From contig USDN01000008.1 in NCBI GenBank assembly GCA_900553515.1, forward strand, positions 1-64,000: 64,000 bases of DNA. Reading direction: 5' to 3'. Positions within the stretch are counted from its first letter, which is position 1. Each line of letters opens with the position of its first letter. Position numbers and translations under genes: made by a program. The notes under the pieces were generated by a model, which was not told where the DNA came from, did not search any database, and worked only from the letters and a program-made list of their open reading frames with translations. Source of the DNA: an uncultured Blautia sp. (lineage in GTDB: Bacteria > Bacillota > Clostridia > Lachnospirales > Lachnospiraceae). Positions 7,740 to 15,800 of the stretch are shown here, one piece after another.

Positions 7740-8165
7740 ATGAGGAAATTAAAAGTAGCATTTATCTGTGTACATAATTCATGCAGAAGCCAGATTGCAG
7801 AAGCGCTTGGGAAACATCTTGCATCGGATATATTTGAAAGTTATTCAGCCGGTACGGAAACAAAACCCAGGATCAATCAGGATGCAGTCCGGATTATGAA
7901 AGAACTTTATGACATTGATATGGAGAAAACCCAGTATTCTAAATTAATAGATGAGATTCCGGCTCCGGATATTGCTGTTTCAATGGGATGTAATGTTGGC
8001 TGTCCGTTTATTGGAAGATCATTTGATGATAATTGGGAACTGGAAGATCCGACGGGAAAAAGTGACGAAGAGTTTCGGCGGATTATTGCAGGGATTGAAG
8101 AAAATATTATTAAACTGAAAATGAAAATAGAATCCATTGAGAAAACAAACGGGATGGAAAAATAG
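7740..8165 (+). CDS. arsC: Arsenate reductase / low-molecular-weight phosphatase family (ArsC)
   Basis: 141-residue protein of the LMW tyrosine-phosphatase fold used by thioredoxin-coupled arsenate reductases. The P-loop is CVHNSCR (Cys10 to Arg16). Two further Cys at about 84 and 88 (MGCNVGCP) are placed for the disulfide relay, and the catalytic Asp is in the DPTG motif (about 103). The start at 7740 is supported by GGAGG at 7728-7732; an ATG at 7725 lies upstream of it and is rejected. It would reduce arsenate to arsenite in the cytosol. No arsB/acr3 or ArsR is next to it, so it acts with genes elsewhere or has another phosphatase role. Confidence 0.82.
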   Translation: MRKLKVAFICVHNSCRSQIAEALGKHLASDIFESYSAGTETKPRINQDAVRIMKELYDIDMEKTQYSKLIDEIPAPDIAVSMGCNVGCPFIGRSFDDNWELEDPTGKSDEEFRRIIAGIEENIIKLKMKIESIEKTNGMEK

Positions 8166-8188
8166 GTTGTATTTAAGGAGGATGGAAG

Positions 8189-8362
8189 ATGTTAGTTTGT
8201 GATTACATTGTAGAAAAAATTGACGGTGATTATGCCATGTTAAAGAGAATGGATAAGCCGGAGGAAGAATTAAAATGTGTAGCAAGGGCGCTCCTTCCGG
8301 CAGAGATCATGGAAGGAACTGAGCTTCATTACGAAATGATGTGTTATACAATAAAGGGTTAA
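8189..8362 (+). CDS. Small DUF3006-like protein
   Basis: 57-residue protein beginning MLVCDYIVEKIDGDYAMLKR, with a second half LLPAEIMEGTELHYEM. The pattern (strand, DGDYA, Glu-rich turn, LP..., EGxxL) resembles DUF3006, a small beta-barrel family often next to secreted hydrolases. An AAGGAGG site lies upstream; the nearer ATG at 8182 closes after a few codons, so 8189 is used. It sits between arsC and the Dph6-like gene in the same direction, probably in one operon. Function unknown. Confidence 0.6.
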   Translation: MLVCDYIVEKIDGDYAMLKRMDKPEEELKCVARALLPAEIMEGTELHYEMMCYTIKG

Positions 8363-8413
8363 ATGATATTAAAATCTGTATGAATATATTCTGAAAAAAG
8401 GGAGAAACAGGGA

Positions 8414-8968
8414 ATGAAATTTGTGATGTCATATAGCTGCGGCAAGGACAGTACACTTGCTTTACATCATATGATAAAGCAGGGAAATGAACCGGCTGCC
8501 CTGATCGTTATGGTCAATAAATCAGTTGATCGCTCATACTTCCATGGAGCAGATTACAGGATGCTGCAGAGTTATTCAGAAGCTTTGCAGATTCCGCTTT
8601 TAATCACGCCGACAAATGGAGAAAATTATCATCTGGAAATGGAAAAAAGCCTATGTAAAGCTGTTGAGGCAGGGGCAGAGGCTGCCTGTTTTGGAGATAT
8701 AGATATTGAAGATAACCGCGCCTGGAGTGAAGAACGCTGCAGGAATACAGGTATCAGAGCGCTTTTTCCATTATGGCAGAAAGAACGCGAAGAAAATGTA
8801 TATGAGCTGATCGACCTGGGGTATAAGTGTCTTATTAAATCCATCAACAATACCTTACTGCCCAGATCGTTTCTTGGTAAAATCCTTGACAGACAGATTA
8901 TTAATGAAATGAAAAGGTATGGAATTGATTTTGGCGACTATTCTGTTATAGATGTCACATTAAAATAA
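8414..8968 (+). CDS. Dph6-related ATP pyrophosphatase
   Basis: 184-residue ATP-PPase of the diphthine-ammonia ligase (MJ0570/Dph6-like) group. The PP-loop is SYSCGKDST at residues 6-14, followed by ALHHMI. A conserved GDIDIEDNRAWSEERC block lies around residue 100. Bacteria do not make diphthamide, so this homologue probably amidates or thiolates another small molecule or RNA target; that is not known. A GGGAGAAACAGGG stretch supplies the ribosome site. A small hairpin follows the stop and separates it from the convergent LysR gene. Confidence 0.78.
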   Translation: MKFVMSYSCGKDSTLALHHMIKQGNEPAALIVMVNKSVDRSYFHGADYRMLQSYSEALQIPLLITPTNGENYHLEMEKSLCKAVEAGAEAACFGDIDIEDNRAWSEERCRNTGIRALFPLWQKEREENVYELIDLGYKCLIKSINNTLLPRSFLGKILDRQIINEMKRYGIDFGDYSVIDVTLK

Positions 8969-8970
8969 TT

Positions 8971-8990
8971 CCCGGCTTCCGGGCTGCGGT
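8971..8990. terminator. Short terminator-like hairpin between Dph6-like and LysR genes
   Basis: CCCGG-CTT-CCGGG (8971-8983) followed by GCGGTTTT. The stem is short, so efficiency is uncertain, but it sits exactly between two convergent stops. Confidence 0.5.
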
Positions 8991-8991
8991 T

Positions 8992-9885
8992 TTAAGTGTT
9001 GGAATCAGAAATACATATCTTCTTCATTTCAGCCAGAAATACTTCTGCGGCCTTTGTCATCAGATGATTTTTCTTCCACACAAATATGGTATGCATCTGG
9101 GACGGAGGAACAAGAGGGAGGAAGACCAAAGGGGAATCGGCATCTGTGCGTATAAGTCCGTCGATGGCAAGAGCAGAGCCAATCCCGGCTTCTACCATAA
9201 GAGAAGCATTATAGATCAGATTATAGGTGCCGCGTATATTCAGCCGGGAAATGTTTTTTCTGGAGATATGAGAAAGAACTGTATCCGGGCTGAATCTGGA
9301 AGAAACAAGAAGAGGGATGGCCAGGAGTTCATTTTCTGTGACAAATTCTTTCTCTGCCAGAGGGTCTCTGCGGCTTACAAGCAGACCGAGCCTGTCTGCA
9401 TAGGGAACATCCAAGTACTGGCAGTGTTCTTTGTTTACAGGTTCAAAAAGCAGACCAAAATCAAGTGTTCCCTGTTCCAGACGTCGGGAGACGTCTAATG
9501 CATTGGCGCTGTATATGGAAAAAGTAATACCCGGGTATCTGGCCTGGGTATTTTTGATTGCCTGAGCGATCAGGTGAAAGGCTCTTGTTTCCCCGGCGCC
9601 TATATGGATCTCTCCGGTGATATCATCTTCGGAAGAGAGAAACTCTGCTTCTGTTTTTTCTATCAGGGAAAGGATCTCTTCTGCCCGCTGTCTGAGGCGC
9701 ATTCCATCTTCCGTAAGAAGTGTCTGTCTGTTTGTCCGTACAAACAGAGTCCTGCCAAGTCCGGCTTCCAGATCTGCCATTTGCCGGGATAATGCGGACT
9801 GTGAAACATGAAGGGTCTTTGCTGCTGCGGTCATGTTTTCTTCTTTTGCGATAGCCAGAAAATATTTCAGTGTTCTTGTCTCCAT
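8992..9885 (-). CDS. LysR-family transcriptional regulator
   Basis: 297 residues. N-terminal winged HTH (1-60; METRTLKYFLAIAKEENMTAAAKTLHVSQSALSRQM), linker helix, then a periplasmic-binding-like effector domain (about 90-290). GGGAGG precedes the start. It is divergent from the sugar O-acetyltransferase gene at 10062 and probably controls it, as is common for LysR proteins beside their target. The co-inducer is unknown. Confidence 0.9.
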   Translation of the reverse strand: METRTLKYFLAIAKEENMTAAAKTLHVSQSALSRQMADLEAGLGRTLFVRTNRQTLLTEDGMRLRQRAEEILSLIEKTEAEFLSSEDDITGEIHIGAGETRAFHLIAQAIKNTQARYPGITFSIYSANALDVSRRLEQGTLDFGLLFEPVNKEHCQYLDVPYADRLGLLVSRRDPLAEKEFVTENELLAIPLLVSSRFSPDTVLSHISRKNISRLNIRGTYNLIYNASLMVEAGIGSALAIDGLIRTDADSPLVFLPLVPPSQMHTIFVWKKNHLMTKAAEVFLAEMKKICISDSNT

Positions 9886-9981
9886 TGGATTTCCTCCCTG
9901 TTTACTTCTGTTGTCAATATAACAGAATCAGCTGTTTTTAGCAATGAGTAAAATGCATTACAGGCAATGAAAAACAGATAT

Positions 9982-10010
9982 TTTACATTTCTGTCAAAGT
10001 TATTTACAAT
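9982..10010 (+). promoter_or_regulatory. Promoter of the O-acetyltransferase gene
   Basis: -35 TTTACA (9982-9987), 17-bp spacer, -10 TACAAT (10005-10010). It lies 52 bases before the start at 10062 and within the LysR divergent region. Confidence 0.65.
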
Positions 10011-10061
10011 GGGAACATAAGGAAAGACAGTAAATATGAAGTGATGGAAGGAGTGCAGAAA

Positions 10062-10640
10062 ATGACGGTAGAAGAATATCTAAGGGAAATGAGGCCGGGG
10101 TACCGGGTGACTGCCGGGAGCGAGGCGCATCAGGTCATGCATGAAATGGCACAGAATGCCATTCGGGTCACCATGGAGATTAATAACCGGTATCATACGC
10201 ATGAGGAACTTCTGGCGCTTATGTCTGAACTGACAGGTACGGAAATAGATGAAAGCTTTGGAATGTTTCCGCCGTTTTATACAGACTGCGGAAGAAATAT
10301 CCACATTGGCAAAAATGTTTTTATAAACGCCGGATGTAAGTTTCAGGATCAGGGAGGGATTTACATTGGCGACGGTACTCTGATCGGGCATAATGCAGTT
10401 GTGGCGACTATTAATCACCGAGAAGATCCGGCACACCGGGGAGATATGGAATTTCAGCCTGTTTATATAGGGAAAAATGTCTGGATAGGGGCAAATGTAA
10501 CCATCCTTCCGGGCGTAACGATCGGTGACGGAGCTGTGATCGCAGCCGGCGCGGTTGTTACAAAAAACATACCGGAAAATACCGTGGCAGCCGGAGTACC
10601 TGCGAAATATCTCAGAAGTATAAAAGCAGAAAGGGAGTAA
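10062..10640 (+). CDS. Sugar O-acetyltransferase (maltose/galactoside type)
   Basis: 192-residue left-handed beta-helix acetyltransferase of the LacA/Maa/NodL group, which moves acetyl from acetyl-CoA to a sugar hydroxyl. The N-terminal helical cap (MTVEEYLREMRPGYR...) is followed by hexapeptide repeats from about residue 80. The catalytic His is in the TINHREDPAHR loop, and the C-terminal IGDGAVIAAGAVVTKNIPENTVAAG motif is typical. The start at 10062 follows AGGAG at 10048-10052; upstream GTG and ATG codons in the same frame lie before or on that site. LysR 8992-9885 is the likely regulator. Confidence 0.88.
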   Translation: MTVEEYLREMRPGYRVTAGSEAHQVMHEMAQNAIRVTMEINNRYHTHEELLALMSELTGTEIDESFGMFPPFYTDCGRNIHIGKNVFINAGCKFQDQGGIYIGDGTLIGHNAVVATINHREDPAHRGDMEFQPVYIGKNVWIGANVTILPGVTIGDGAVIAAGAVVTKNIPENTVAAGVPAKYLRSIKAERE

Positions 10641-10647
10641 AAATAAA

Positions 10648-10766
10648 TTCAGAAATATCTATATGATCGCAACAGCTGCCGAGGAGGCGGGATCGGCGAC
10701 GCTAATGATGCCGCAGAGCATAAGGAAATTATGAAAAAAGCCTATGAGCTTGGGGGAATATTGTAA
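10648..10766 (+). pseudogene. Deleted, frameshifted remnant of the Fe-S flavoprotein gene
   Basis: The first frame reads FRNIYMIATAAEE. After a junction near 10685 another frame reads GGIGDANDAAEHKEIMKKAY and ends in a stop at 10764-10766. These two blocks match residues about 114-126 and the C-terminal 26 residues of the intact protein encoded at 2931-3473 almost exactly. The roughly 35-residue middle part is missing and the frame is shifted. No start or N-terminal half is present. It is a relic of a second copy of that gene, left just after the O-acetyltransferase stop. Confidence 0.85.
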
Positions 10767-10779
10767 TTGTGAAACAAAG

Positions 10780-10830
10780 AAAAAACCGGAAATGACCTGT
10801 TGAAAGCCACAGATCTGTTTCCGGTTTTTT
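10780..10830. terminator. Bidirectional terminator
   Basis: AAAAAACCGGAAA (10780-10792) pairs with TTTCCGGTTTTTT (10818-10830). A-tract and T-tract on the two sides allow termination in both directions, between the acetyltransferase region and the convergent purine permease gene. Confidence 0.85.
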
Positions 10831-10883
10831 CCTTTATAGAGGGTTCTTTATGTACAGGAAATGGACATCATATATTCCCTTTT

Positions 10884-12215
10884 TTACTGAACGCGTTTGA
10901 TCTCCATATCCTTTGGAAGAACCAGGTTTAATATGATTGCCATTACAAATACGACAGCTACGACATTTGCAGAAAATACGGACTGCAGAAGCTGCGGGAA
11001 GATATGCCAGATGTCAGTCTCGCTGGCAGCGGTAAAACCAATGCCTACGGAAAGAGACAGTGCGGCAATAGTAATGTTTCTCTGGGTGAAGCCTGCCTTG
11101 GCAATCATTTCGATTCCGGATGTCAGGATGGTTCCAAACATCATGATGGTACATCCGCCCAATACGGAATCCGGAAGGGAGGCAAAAAAGTTTCCTACAG
11201 GAGGAAGCAGACCTGCAAGGATCATACATACCGCGCCGGTCATGATGGTGAAACGGTTTACCACCTTTGTCATGGCGATGAGACCTACATTCTGGGAGAA
11301 AGAGGTAACAGGCGGACATCCTAACAGAGAAGAAAATACGGAGGCATATCCGTCGCAGGCAAGAGAGCCTGAAATCTCTTCGGTTGTAATGTCACGTTCC
11401 AGTCCTCCGGAAACCATGGCTGTAGTATCTCCGATTGTTTCAGCGGCAGATACCAGAAAGATGATAGCGACAGAGACAATTGCTCCGGGATGAAATTCCG
11501 GCGCATAGGGCAGGAATTTCGGGAAAGAGACGATTCCTCCGGAAAAGATCACAGAGAGATCCACTTTTCCCATAAAGATCGCTACGATATAGCCTACGAT
11601 CAGGCCGGCCAGTACAGAGAGCTGTTTCCAGTAGCCTTTTGCCAGAATATTCCAGGTCAGACATACCAGTAAAGTGATCGTACCAAGGATAAGATTCTGG
11701 GCAGAGCCGAAATCCTCTGAATATCCTCCGCCGAAGGATCTTGTGCCAACGGTAAAAAGAGAAAATCCAATGGCAGTTACAACAGATGCGGCAACGATTG
11801 GAGAGATGATCTTTTTCCAGTATTTTGCAAGAAGACCAAGGGTACCTTCCATGATACCGCCGACCAGAACTGCGCCCACAACTGCCGGATATCCGTAATT
11901 GGCAGCGACTGTGCTGAGAACCGTTACAAAGGTAAAGCTGACGCCCATTACAATGGGAAGCCGGGAGCCTATCTTCCAGAGCGGATAAAGCTGGATCAGA
12001 GTTGCGATTCCGGCAACGAACATGGCATTCTGGAGAAGTATGGCGATCTCTGCCTGTTTCAGTCCGCCTGCTCCTGCAATCAGGGTAATAGGCGTCAGAT
12101 TGGCAACAAACATAGCCAGAATATGCTGAAGACCAAATGGGATAGCCTTCATAACAGGAACCTGTCCGTCTAAACGATAAATGTTTGCAATATCTGCGTT
12201 TTTGGCGTTCTTCAT
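10884..12215 (-). CDS. NCS2 uracil-xanthine permease family transporter
   Basis: 443-residue integral membrane nucleobase symporter with about 14 helices. It starts with the family's GLQHILAMFVANLTPITLIAG in helix 1. The NAT signature occurs as QNVGLIAMTKV (Q-N-x-G-x4-T-K), and the preceding ETIGDTTA carries the substrate-binding Glu region. The signature fits xanthine or urate rather than uracil transport, but specificity is not certain. AAAGGAGG lies 8 bases before the start. No purine riboswitch core was found upstream. It stands alone between terminators. Confidence 0.88.
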   Translation of the reverse strand: MKNAKNADIANIYRLDGQVPVMKAIPFGLQHILAMFVANLTPITLIAGAGGLKQAEIAILLQNAMFVAGIATLIQLYPLWKIGSRLPIVMGVSFTFVTVLSTVAANYGYPAVVGAVLVGGIMEGTLGLLAKYWKKIISPIVAASVVTAIGFSLFTVGTRSFGGGYSEDFGSAQNLILGTITLLVCLTWNILAKGYWKQLSVLAGLIVGYIVAIFMGKVDLSVIFSGGIVSFPKFLPYAPEFHPGAIVSVAIIFLVSAAETIGDTTAMVSGGLERDITTEEISGSLACDGYASVFSSLLGCPPVTSFSQNVGLIAMTKVVNRFTIMTGAVCMILAGLLPPVGNFFASLPDSVLGGCTIMMFGTILTSGIEMIAKAGFTQRNITIAALSLSVGIGFTAASETDIWHIFPQLLQSVFSANVVAVVFVMAIILNLVLPKDMEIKRVQ

Positions 12216-12467
12216 AAGTGGAATCCTCCTTTGCTGATTTTTTTATACACTTTTTTTGTTCCGCCATAAAAATGATTATGATTGCAATACAACTGATTAT
12301 ATTTTAACATAAAAAAATATTTTGTCCACAAAAAAATTGGTTATTTCTTACAAAAAGTGTGAAATGATAAAAACCGGGAGCAGGCAAGAGGGAATATAAA
12401 AGGATGGATGCAGAACGCAGGCAGGATATGTTATACTTATGATTATCAAGAAAAAGGAAAAGGGCTT

Positions 12468-13484
12468 ATGAAGGAAAAACTTCCCTTTAAAAATGAATAT
12501 GAGAAACTGGAACTGCTTCTGTCTCAGGGACAGTTTGAATTGCTTCTGCCAGAAGGAAAGACAGCAGGCGATATTCGTCTGATATACCTGATGAATGATG
12601 CGGTGGAAAGCTTTCTTGTTTTCTGTAAGGCAAAACTGACCGGAACCTATCTGCCGGATTTTCAGGGGGAACTGTGGGCGGATCTGGATCAGGAAGGCGA
12701 TCAGTATGTACTGGTGGTACATCAGGAAGATACTGTCTGTACTTTGTTTTTTCAGGATCTGAAGCTGGAAGTCCACTTATTTGATTATGGGAGAACCGGA
12801 CACTTCTGGGTAAAGGGCTACGAATATCTCCGGCAGCTGGAATATCGGATCGCTATTCTCCGGGATAAAAGAGAGTATCTGGGAGAGGAATTCTGCTCTC
12901 GGGAAGAAAGGATCCTTTCCAGTCTGGCAGAATTTCCACCGCTGAATTTCTGCTGTTATCCGGCTGTTTCAGAGAAATATCTGGTACCTTCCTGTTCCTG
13001 GTGGCAGGTTTCGGAGGAGGCGCTGCATGTAATGATGCAGCTTGCAGAGGAAGCCGGAGACCGGGGTCTGAAAAAATGGATCGGTCTGTATCGCCGGATT
13101 CCTGTAAAATGTATCGCCAAGCAGATTGCACGGATGCTGCACAGAGTGAAACATGCAGAAGTGACAGATCTGATTAATGAGAAGCTGGCTCAGGCTGCTT
13201 CCATATATGAACGCCGGGAGTTTGGCGCAGGCTGTCCGAAAGAGAAACAGAAAACTCAGGATCATCAGCCGGACAGAGAAGCGGCAGAAAAGATCCTGCG
13301 GATACAGGAAAAAGCACAACAGAGAAAAAAGCAGCTGGAGATGTCAGGAAAGCAGGTGGAAATGCTGACGGAGGAACCTTTTATTTATGCAAAGGATTCT
13401 GTGGAATATAAGATCCATCTGATGATCTGGAAACAGGAAGGAAAAAACCGGAAGGTAGAAATAGAAACCATTGATGAAAGATAA
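12468..13484 (+). CDS. Conserved hypothetical protein, DUF3878-like
   Basis: 338 residues, soluble, no signal peptide. The N-terminal part (MKEKLPFKNEYEKLELLLSQ) and the central GHFWVKGYEYLRQLEYRIAILRDK segment resemble DUF3878 proteins of gut Lachnospiraceae; that assignment is from memory and tentative. The C-terminal third is charged and helical (coiled coil about 255-305), ending in a strand-rich tail. The start at 12468 is chosen because a TTATACT -10-like element (about 12431) overlaps the upstream part of the frame and GGAAAAGGG lies just before 12468. It appears to be first in an operon with 13497-15096. Confidence 0.6.
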   Translation: MKEKLPFKNEYEKLELLLSQGQFELLLPEGKTAGDIRLIYLMNDAVESFLVFCKAKLTGTYLPDFQGELWADLDQEGDQYVLVVHQEDTVCTLFFQDLKLEVHLFDYGRTGHFWVKGYEYLRQLEYRIAILRDKREYLGEEFCSREERILSSLAEFPPLNFCCYPAVSEKYLVPSCSWWQVSEEALHVMMQLAEEAGDRGLKKWIGLYRRIPVKCIAKQIARMLHRVKHAEVTDLINEKLAQAASIYERREFGAGCPKEKQKTQDHQPDREAAEKILRIQEKAQQRKKQLEMSGKQVEMLTEEPFIYAKDSVEYKIHLMIWKQEGKNRKVEIETIDER

Positions 13485-13496
13485 GGAGAATAAATT

Positions 13497-13709
13497 ATGG
13501 CAAAGGTAAGAGAATTTACAGCAGGTGCAGAAGAAAATAAGAAGCTGGAAGCGATCAGGAAGCAGCTGGAGGATCTGAAAGACCAGCTGGTGGACGTACT
13601 GGAAGAATATGAGGACAGAGATCAGGAGAAAGCGGATATCCTCACAGAAGCTCTGGATGCGCTGGAGGACGCAGGGGAAGCAGTAGAGGAGGCTCTGGCA
13701 GAAAAATAA
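13497..13709 (+). CDS. Small acidic coiled-coil protein
   Basis: 70 residues, strongly acidic, predicted almost wholly helical with heptad repeats (KKLEAIRKQLEDLKDQLVDVLEEY). AAGGAG precedes the ATG. It lies 12 bases after the DUF3878-like gene. No known family is recognised. It may be a partner or assembly factor for its neighbour (inference). Confidence 0.65.
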   Translation: MAKVREFTAGAEENKKLEAIRKQLEDLKDQLVDVLEEYEDRDQEKADILTEALDALEDAGEAVEEALAEK

Positions 13710-13749
13710 ACAGGAAAGGAGCTTTCGGTATTTTGAAAGGAGATCAGTC

Positions 13750-14325
13750 TTGTTACAGCAGTTGAAGATACAGAATGATGACAGGGAGATTCTTCTGACA
13801 GTGATCCGTTCTTCCAGAAAAAGTATAGGGCTGGAGGTACGGAGCGGGAAAGATGTTCTGGTTCGAATCCCTGCCAGCTTATCAGACCGGGAACTGAAAA
13901 ATTTCGTAGAGAAGCACAGAGAATGGATTTTTGATAAAACAGCACAGATACAGAGCAGAAAGGACGCACGCAATTCCACCGGCGCAGTACCGGCAGAAAA
14001 ATTATCCCCGGAAGAAATAGAACAAATAAAAGAAAAAATAGGAGCCAGGGTCAGATATTACAGTCAGATGATGGGAGTAACGACAGGAAGGATCACCATC
14101 AGAAACCAGAAGACCCGATGGGGAAGCTGCAGTGCAAAGGGTAATGTAAATTTCAATTATCAGCTTTATTACCTTCCGGAGGAACTGTTGGATTATGTAG
14201 TGATTCATGAACTGGCTCACCGAAGACATATGAATCATTCCGGAGAATTCTGGGCAGAGGTGGAAAAATACTGTCCGGACTACAGACAGCGCAGAAAACA
14301 GTTGAAATCCTATGAGCTGGTATAG
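13750..14325 (+). CDS. YgjP-like (WLM/DUF45) zinc metalloprotease
   Basis: 191-residue protein of the YgjP/DUF45 family. The zinc site HELAHRRHMNHSGEFW (HExxH plus distal His/Glu) lies in the C-terminal third, after the signature TRWGSCSAKGNVNFNYQLYYLP. The N-terminal half has the family beta-rich domain (RSSRKSIGLEVRSGKDVLVRIP). The start is a TTG at 13750, placed 7 bases after AAAGGAG (13736-13742); no better ATG exists upstream. Family members are cytosolic peptidases of uncertain substrate, sometimes linked with restriction-modification systems. Confidence 0.85.
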   Translation: MLQQLKIQNDDREILLTVIRSSRKSIGLEVRSGKDVLVRIPASLSDRELKNFVEKHREWIFDKTAQIQSRKDARNSTGAVPAEKLSPEEIEQIKEKIGARVRYYSQMMGVTTGRITIRNQKTRWGSCSAKGNVNFNYQLYYLPEELLDYVVIHELAHRRHMNHSGEFWAEVEKYCPDYRQRRKQLKSYELV

Positions 14326-14340
14326 GAAAAGGGAGATGTT

Positions 14341-15096
14341 ATGATTTATATCAGTCATCTGATAAAAGATGAAGAAATGAAAGAAATGATTGCCCGGACA
14401 GGTATGGGTATAGAAAGTATTGAATTTTCGGTGGCAGAAAATCTGGATAATCTTGTCCGGACGCTGAGAACCTATCAGAAACGACTGGAATTTATGGAAT
14501 GCAGAGAGCTTATCCTGCACGGTCCGTTTCTTGATCTGAATCCCATGGCTTATGATACGCTGGTGGTACAGGCTACACGGACACGATATGAACAGGCCTA
14601 CCATGCAGCAGTGGAACTGGGGGCAAAAAAACTGATCCTGCACAGTGGATTTATTCCTTCTGTTTATTTTCTTACAGGCTGGGCAGAGCGAATGGCAGAT
14701 TTTTATAAGAGGTTTCTGGACGATAAAGACGATTCTGTGGAGATCCTTATGGAAAATGTAATGGATCCTCTTCCGGAACCATTGAGGGAGGTAATGGAAA
14801 AGGTTTCTCATCCTTCCTTTGGGATCTGTCTGGATATCGGTCATGCAAACTGTTTTTCCCGGACAGGCTGCGCAGAATGGGCGGAAACACTGTTTCCCTA
14901 TATCCGTCACCTTCACCTTCATGATAACCCGGGAGACAGGGACAGGCATCAGGCGCTCGGAGACGGAACGGTTCCTTATGGGAAGGTTCTGGATATGTTC
15001 CATGACAGGGCAGAGGTTTCCTGTACAATAGAATGCAGTACGGAAAAAGATATCTGCAAAACCTTTTCGCTGCTTCAAAACAGGCATTTTTATTGA
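14341..15096 (+). CDS. Sugar phosphate isomerase/epimerase (AP endonuclease 2-like TIM barrel)
   Basis: 251 residues with the xylose-isomerase-like TIM-barrel pattern: metal ligands expected in LHGPFLDLNP (His), KLILHSGF (His), ILMENV (Glu), ICLDIGHAN (Asp/His), HLHLHDN (His/Asp) and the final TIECS (Glu). These proteins isomerise or epimerise sugars or sugar phosphates, or cut AP sites. A typical AP endonuclease is about 280 residues, so the sugar enzyme reading is preferred. It follows the metalloprotease gene by 15 bases. The substrate is unknown. Confidence 0.78.
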   Translation: MIYISHLIKDEEMKEMIARTGMGIESIEFSVAENLDNLVRTLRTYQKRLEFMECRELILHGPFLDLNPMAYDTLVVQATRTRYEQAYHAAVELGAKKLILHSGFIPSVYFLTGWAERMADFYKRFLDDKDDSVEILMENVMDPLPEPLREVMEKVSHPSFGICLDIGHANCFSRTGCAEWAETLFPYIRHLHLHDNPGDRDRHQALGDGTVPYGKVLDMFHDRAEVSCTIECSTEKDICKTFSLLQNRHFY

Positions 15097-15179
15097 CAAT
15101 CAAAATACCTTATGATACGATAAAATTACTTGAAATATTTACATATTTTAAATATTTTATAAAAAATAAGATATCTGAA

Positions 15180-15335
15180 ACATGCGGATAAAATGTGAAT
15201 CCGGTGGAAATCCGGAACAGTTTTATCCCTGCTGTAAAAGCAACGAACAGGCCGTGCCACTGAAGAATTTCGGGAAGGGGCTTTAGTAGGAAAAGATTTG
15301 GCTTAAGTCAGAATACTTTTTATCTGCATGAGAAA
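15180..15335 (+). ncRNA. Cobalamin riboswitch
   Basis: Conserved cobalamin-aptamer elements appear in order: GTGAATCCGGTGGAAATCCGG, then CAG...CCCTGCTGTAAAAGCAACGAA, the B12-box core GTGCCACTG (about 15256-15264), GGGAAGG, a TAGGAAAAG segment, and the closing AAGTCAGAATAC. It lies just before the DUF4430 and ECF S-component genes. The AAAAACGG / CTGTTTTTT stem at about 15353-15372 could be the terminator of its expression platform. Cobalamin binding would then lower expression of the downstream uptake genes. Confidence 0.85.
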
Positions 15336-15398
15336 AGACCATTCGATGGATAAAAACGGATGTCTGTTTTTTATGCCTGTTTTACGAAAGGAGAAAAA

Positions 15399-15800
15399 AT
15401 GAAAAACAAAAATCAAAAATCAACTCTGATTGCGGTGATCGCTCTTGTTGTGGTCATAGCAGTGGCTGGACTGTGCTACTTAAAATTTAAGCCCGGCACA
15501 ACAGAAGGAAGCAAGGAAATCACCGTAAAGGTATCAGCTCTTGACCAGGGGGAAGAAACGTTTACTTATCAGACAGATGCAGAGTACCTTGGGGAAGTCC
15601 TGACAGATAAGAAATTGATCGAAGGTGAAAAAGGACAGTACGGTATGTTTATCACTGCAGCAAATAATGTAAAAGCAGATGAATCCAAACAGCAGTGGTG
15701 GTGCATTACCAAAGGCGGTGAACGGGTAAATACCTCTGTAGACCAGACTCCGATCCAGGATGGGGAACAGTACGAGCTTACTTTAACAGAGGGATATTGA
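15399..15800 (+). CDS. Membrane-anchored DUF4430 protein, probable cobalamin-uptake component
   Basis: 133 residues. An N-terminal membrane anchor (residues 8-28, TLIAVIALVVVIAVAGLCYL) is followed by an extracellular DUF4430 domain: FTYQTDAEYLGEVLTDKKLI, KQQWWCITKGGERVNTS and a C-terminal DGEQYELTLTEGY. DUF4430 is related to the C-terminal domain of animal transcobalamin and intrinsic factor. With the upstream B12 riboswitch and the overlapping S-component gene, it probably binds corrinoids outside the membrane. The start at 15399 follows AAAGGAG; an earlier in-frame ATG at 15360 lies in the expression platform. Confidence 0.82.
   Translation: MKNKNQKSTLIAVIALVVVIAVAGLCYLKFKPGTTEGSKEITVKVSALDQGEETFTYQTDAEYLGEVLTDKKLIEGEKGQYGMFITAANNVKADESKQQWWCITKGGERVNTSVDQTPIQDGEQYELTLTEGY

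Noticed and set aside
12216..12360. Purine riboswitch upstream of the NCS2 permease
   Set aside because: The leader was read on the minus strand for the conserved purine-aptamer core and loops; none is present. Only AT-rich promoter-like sequence is seen.
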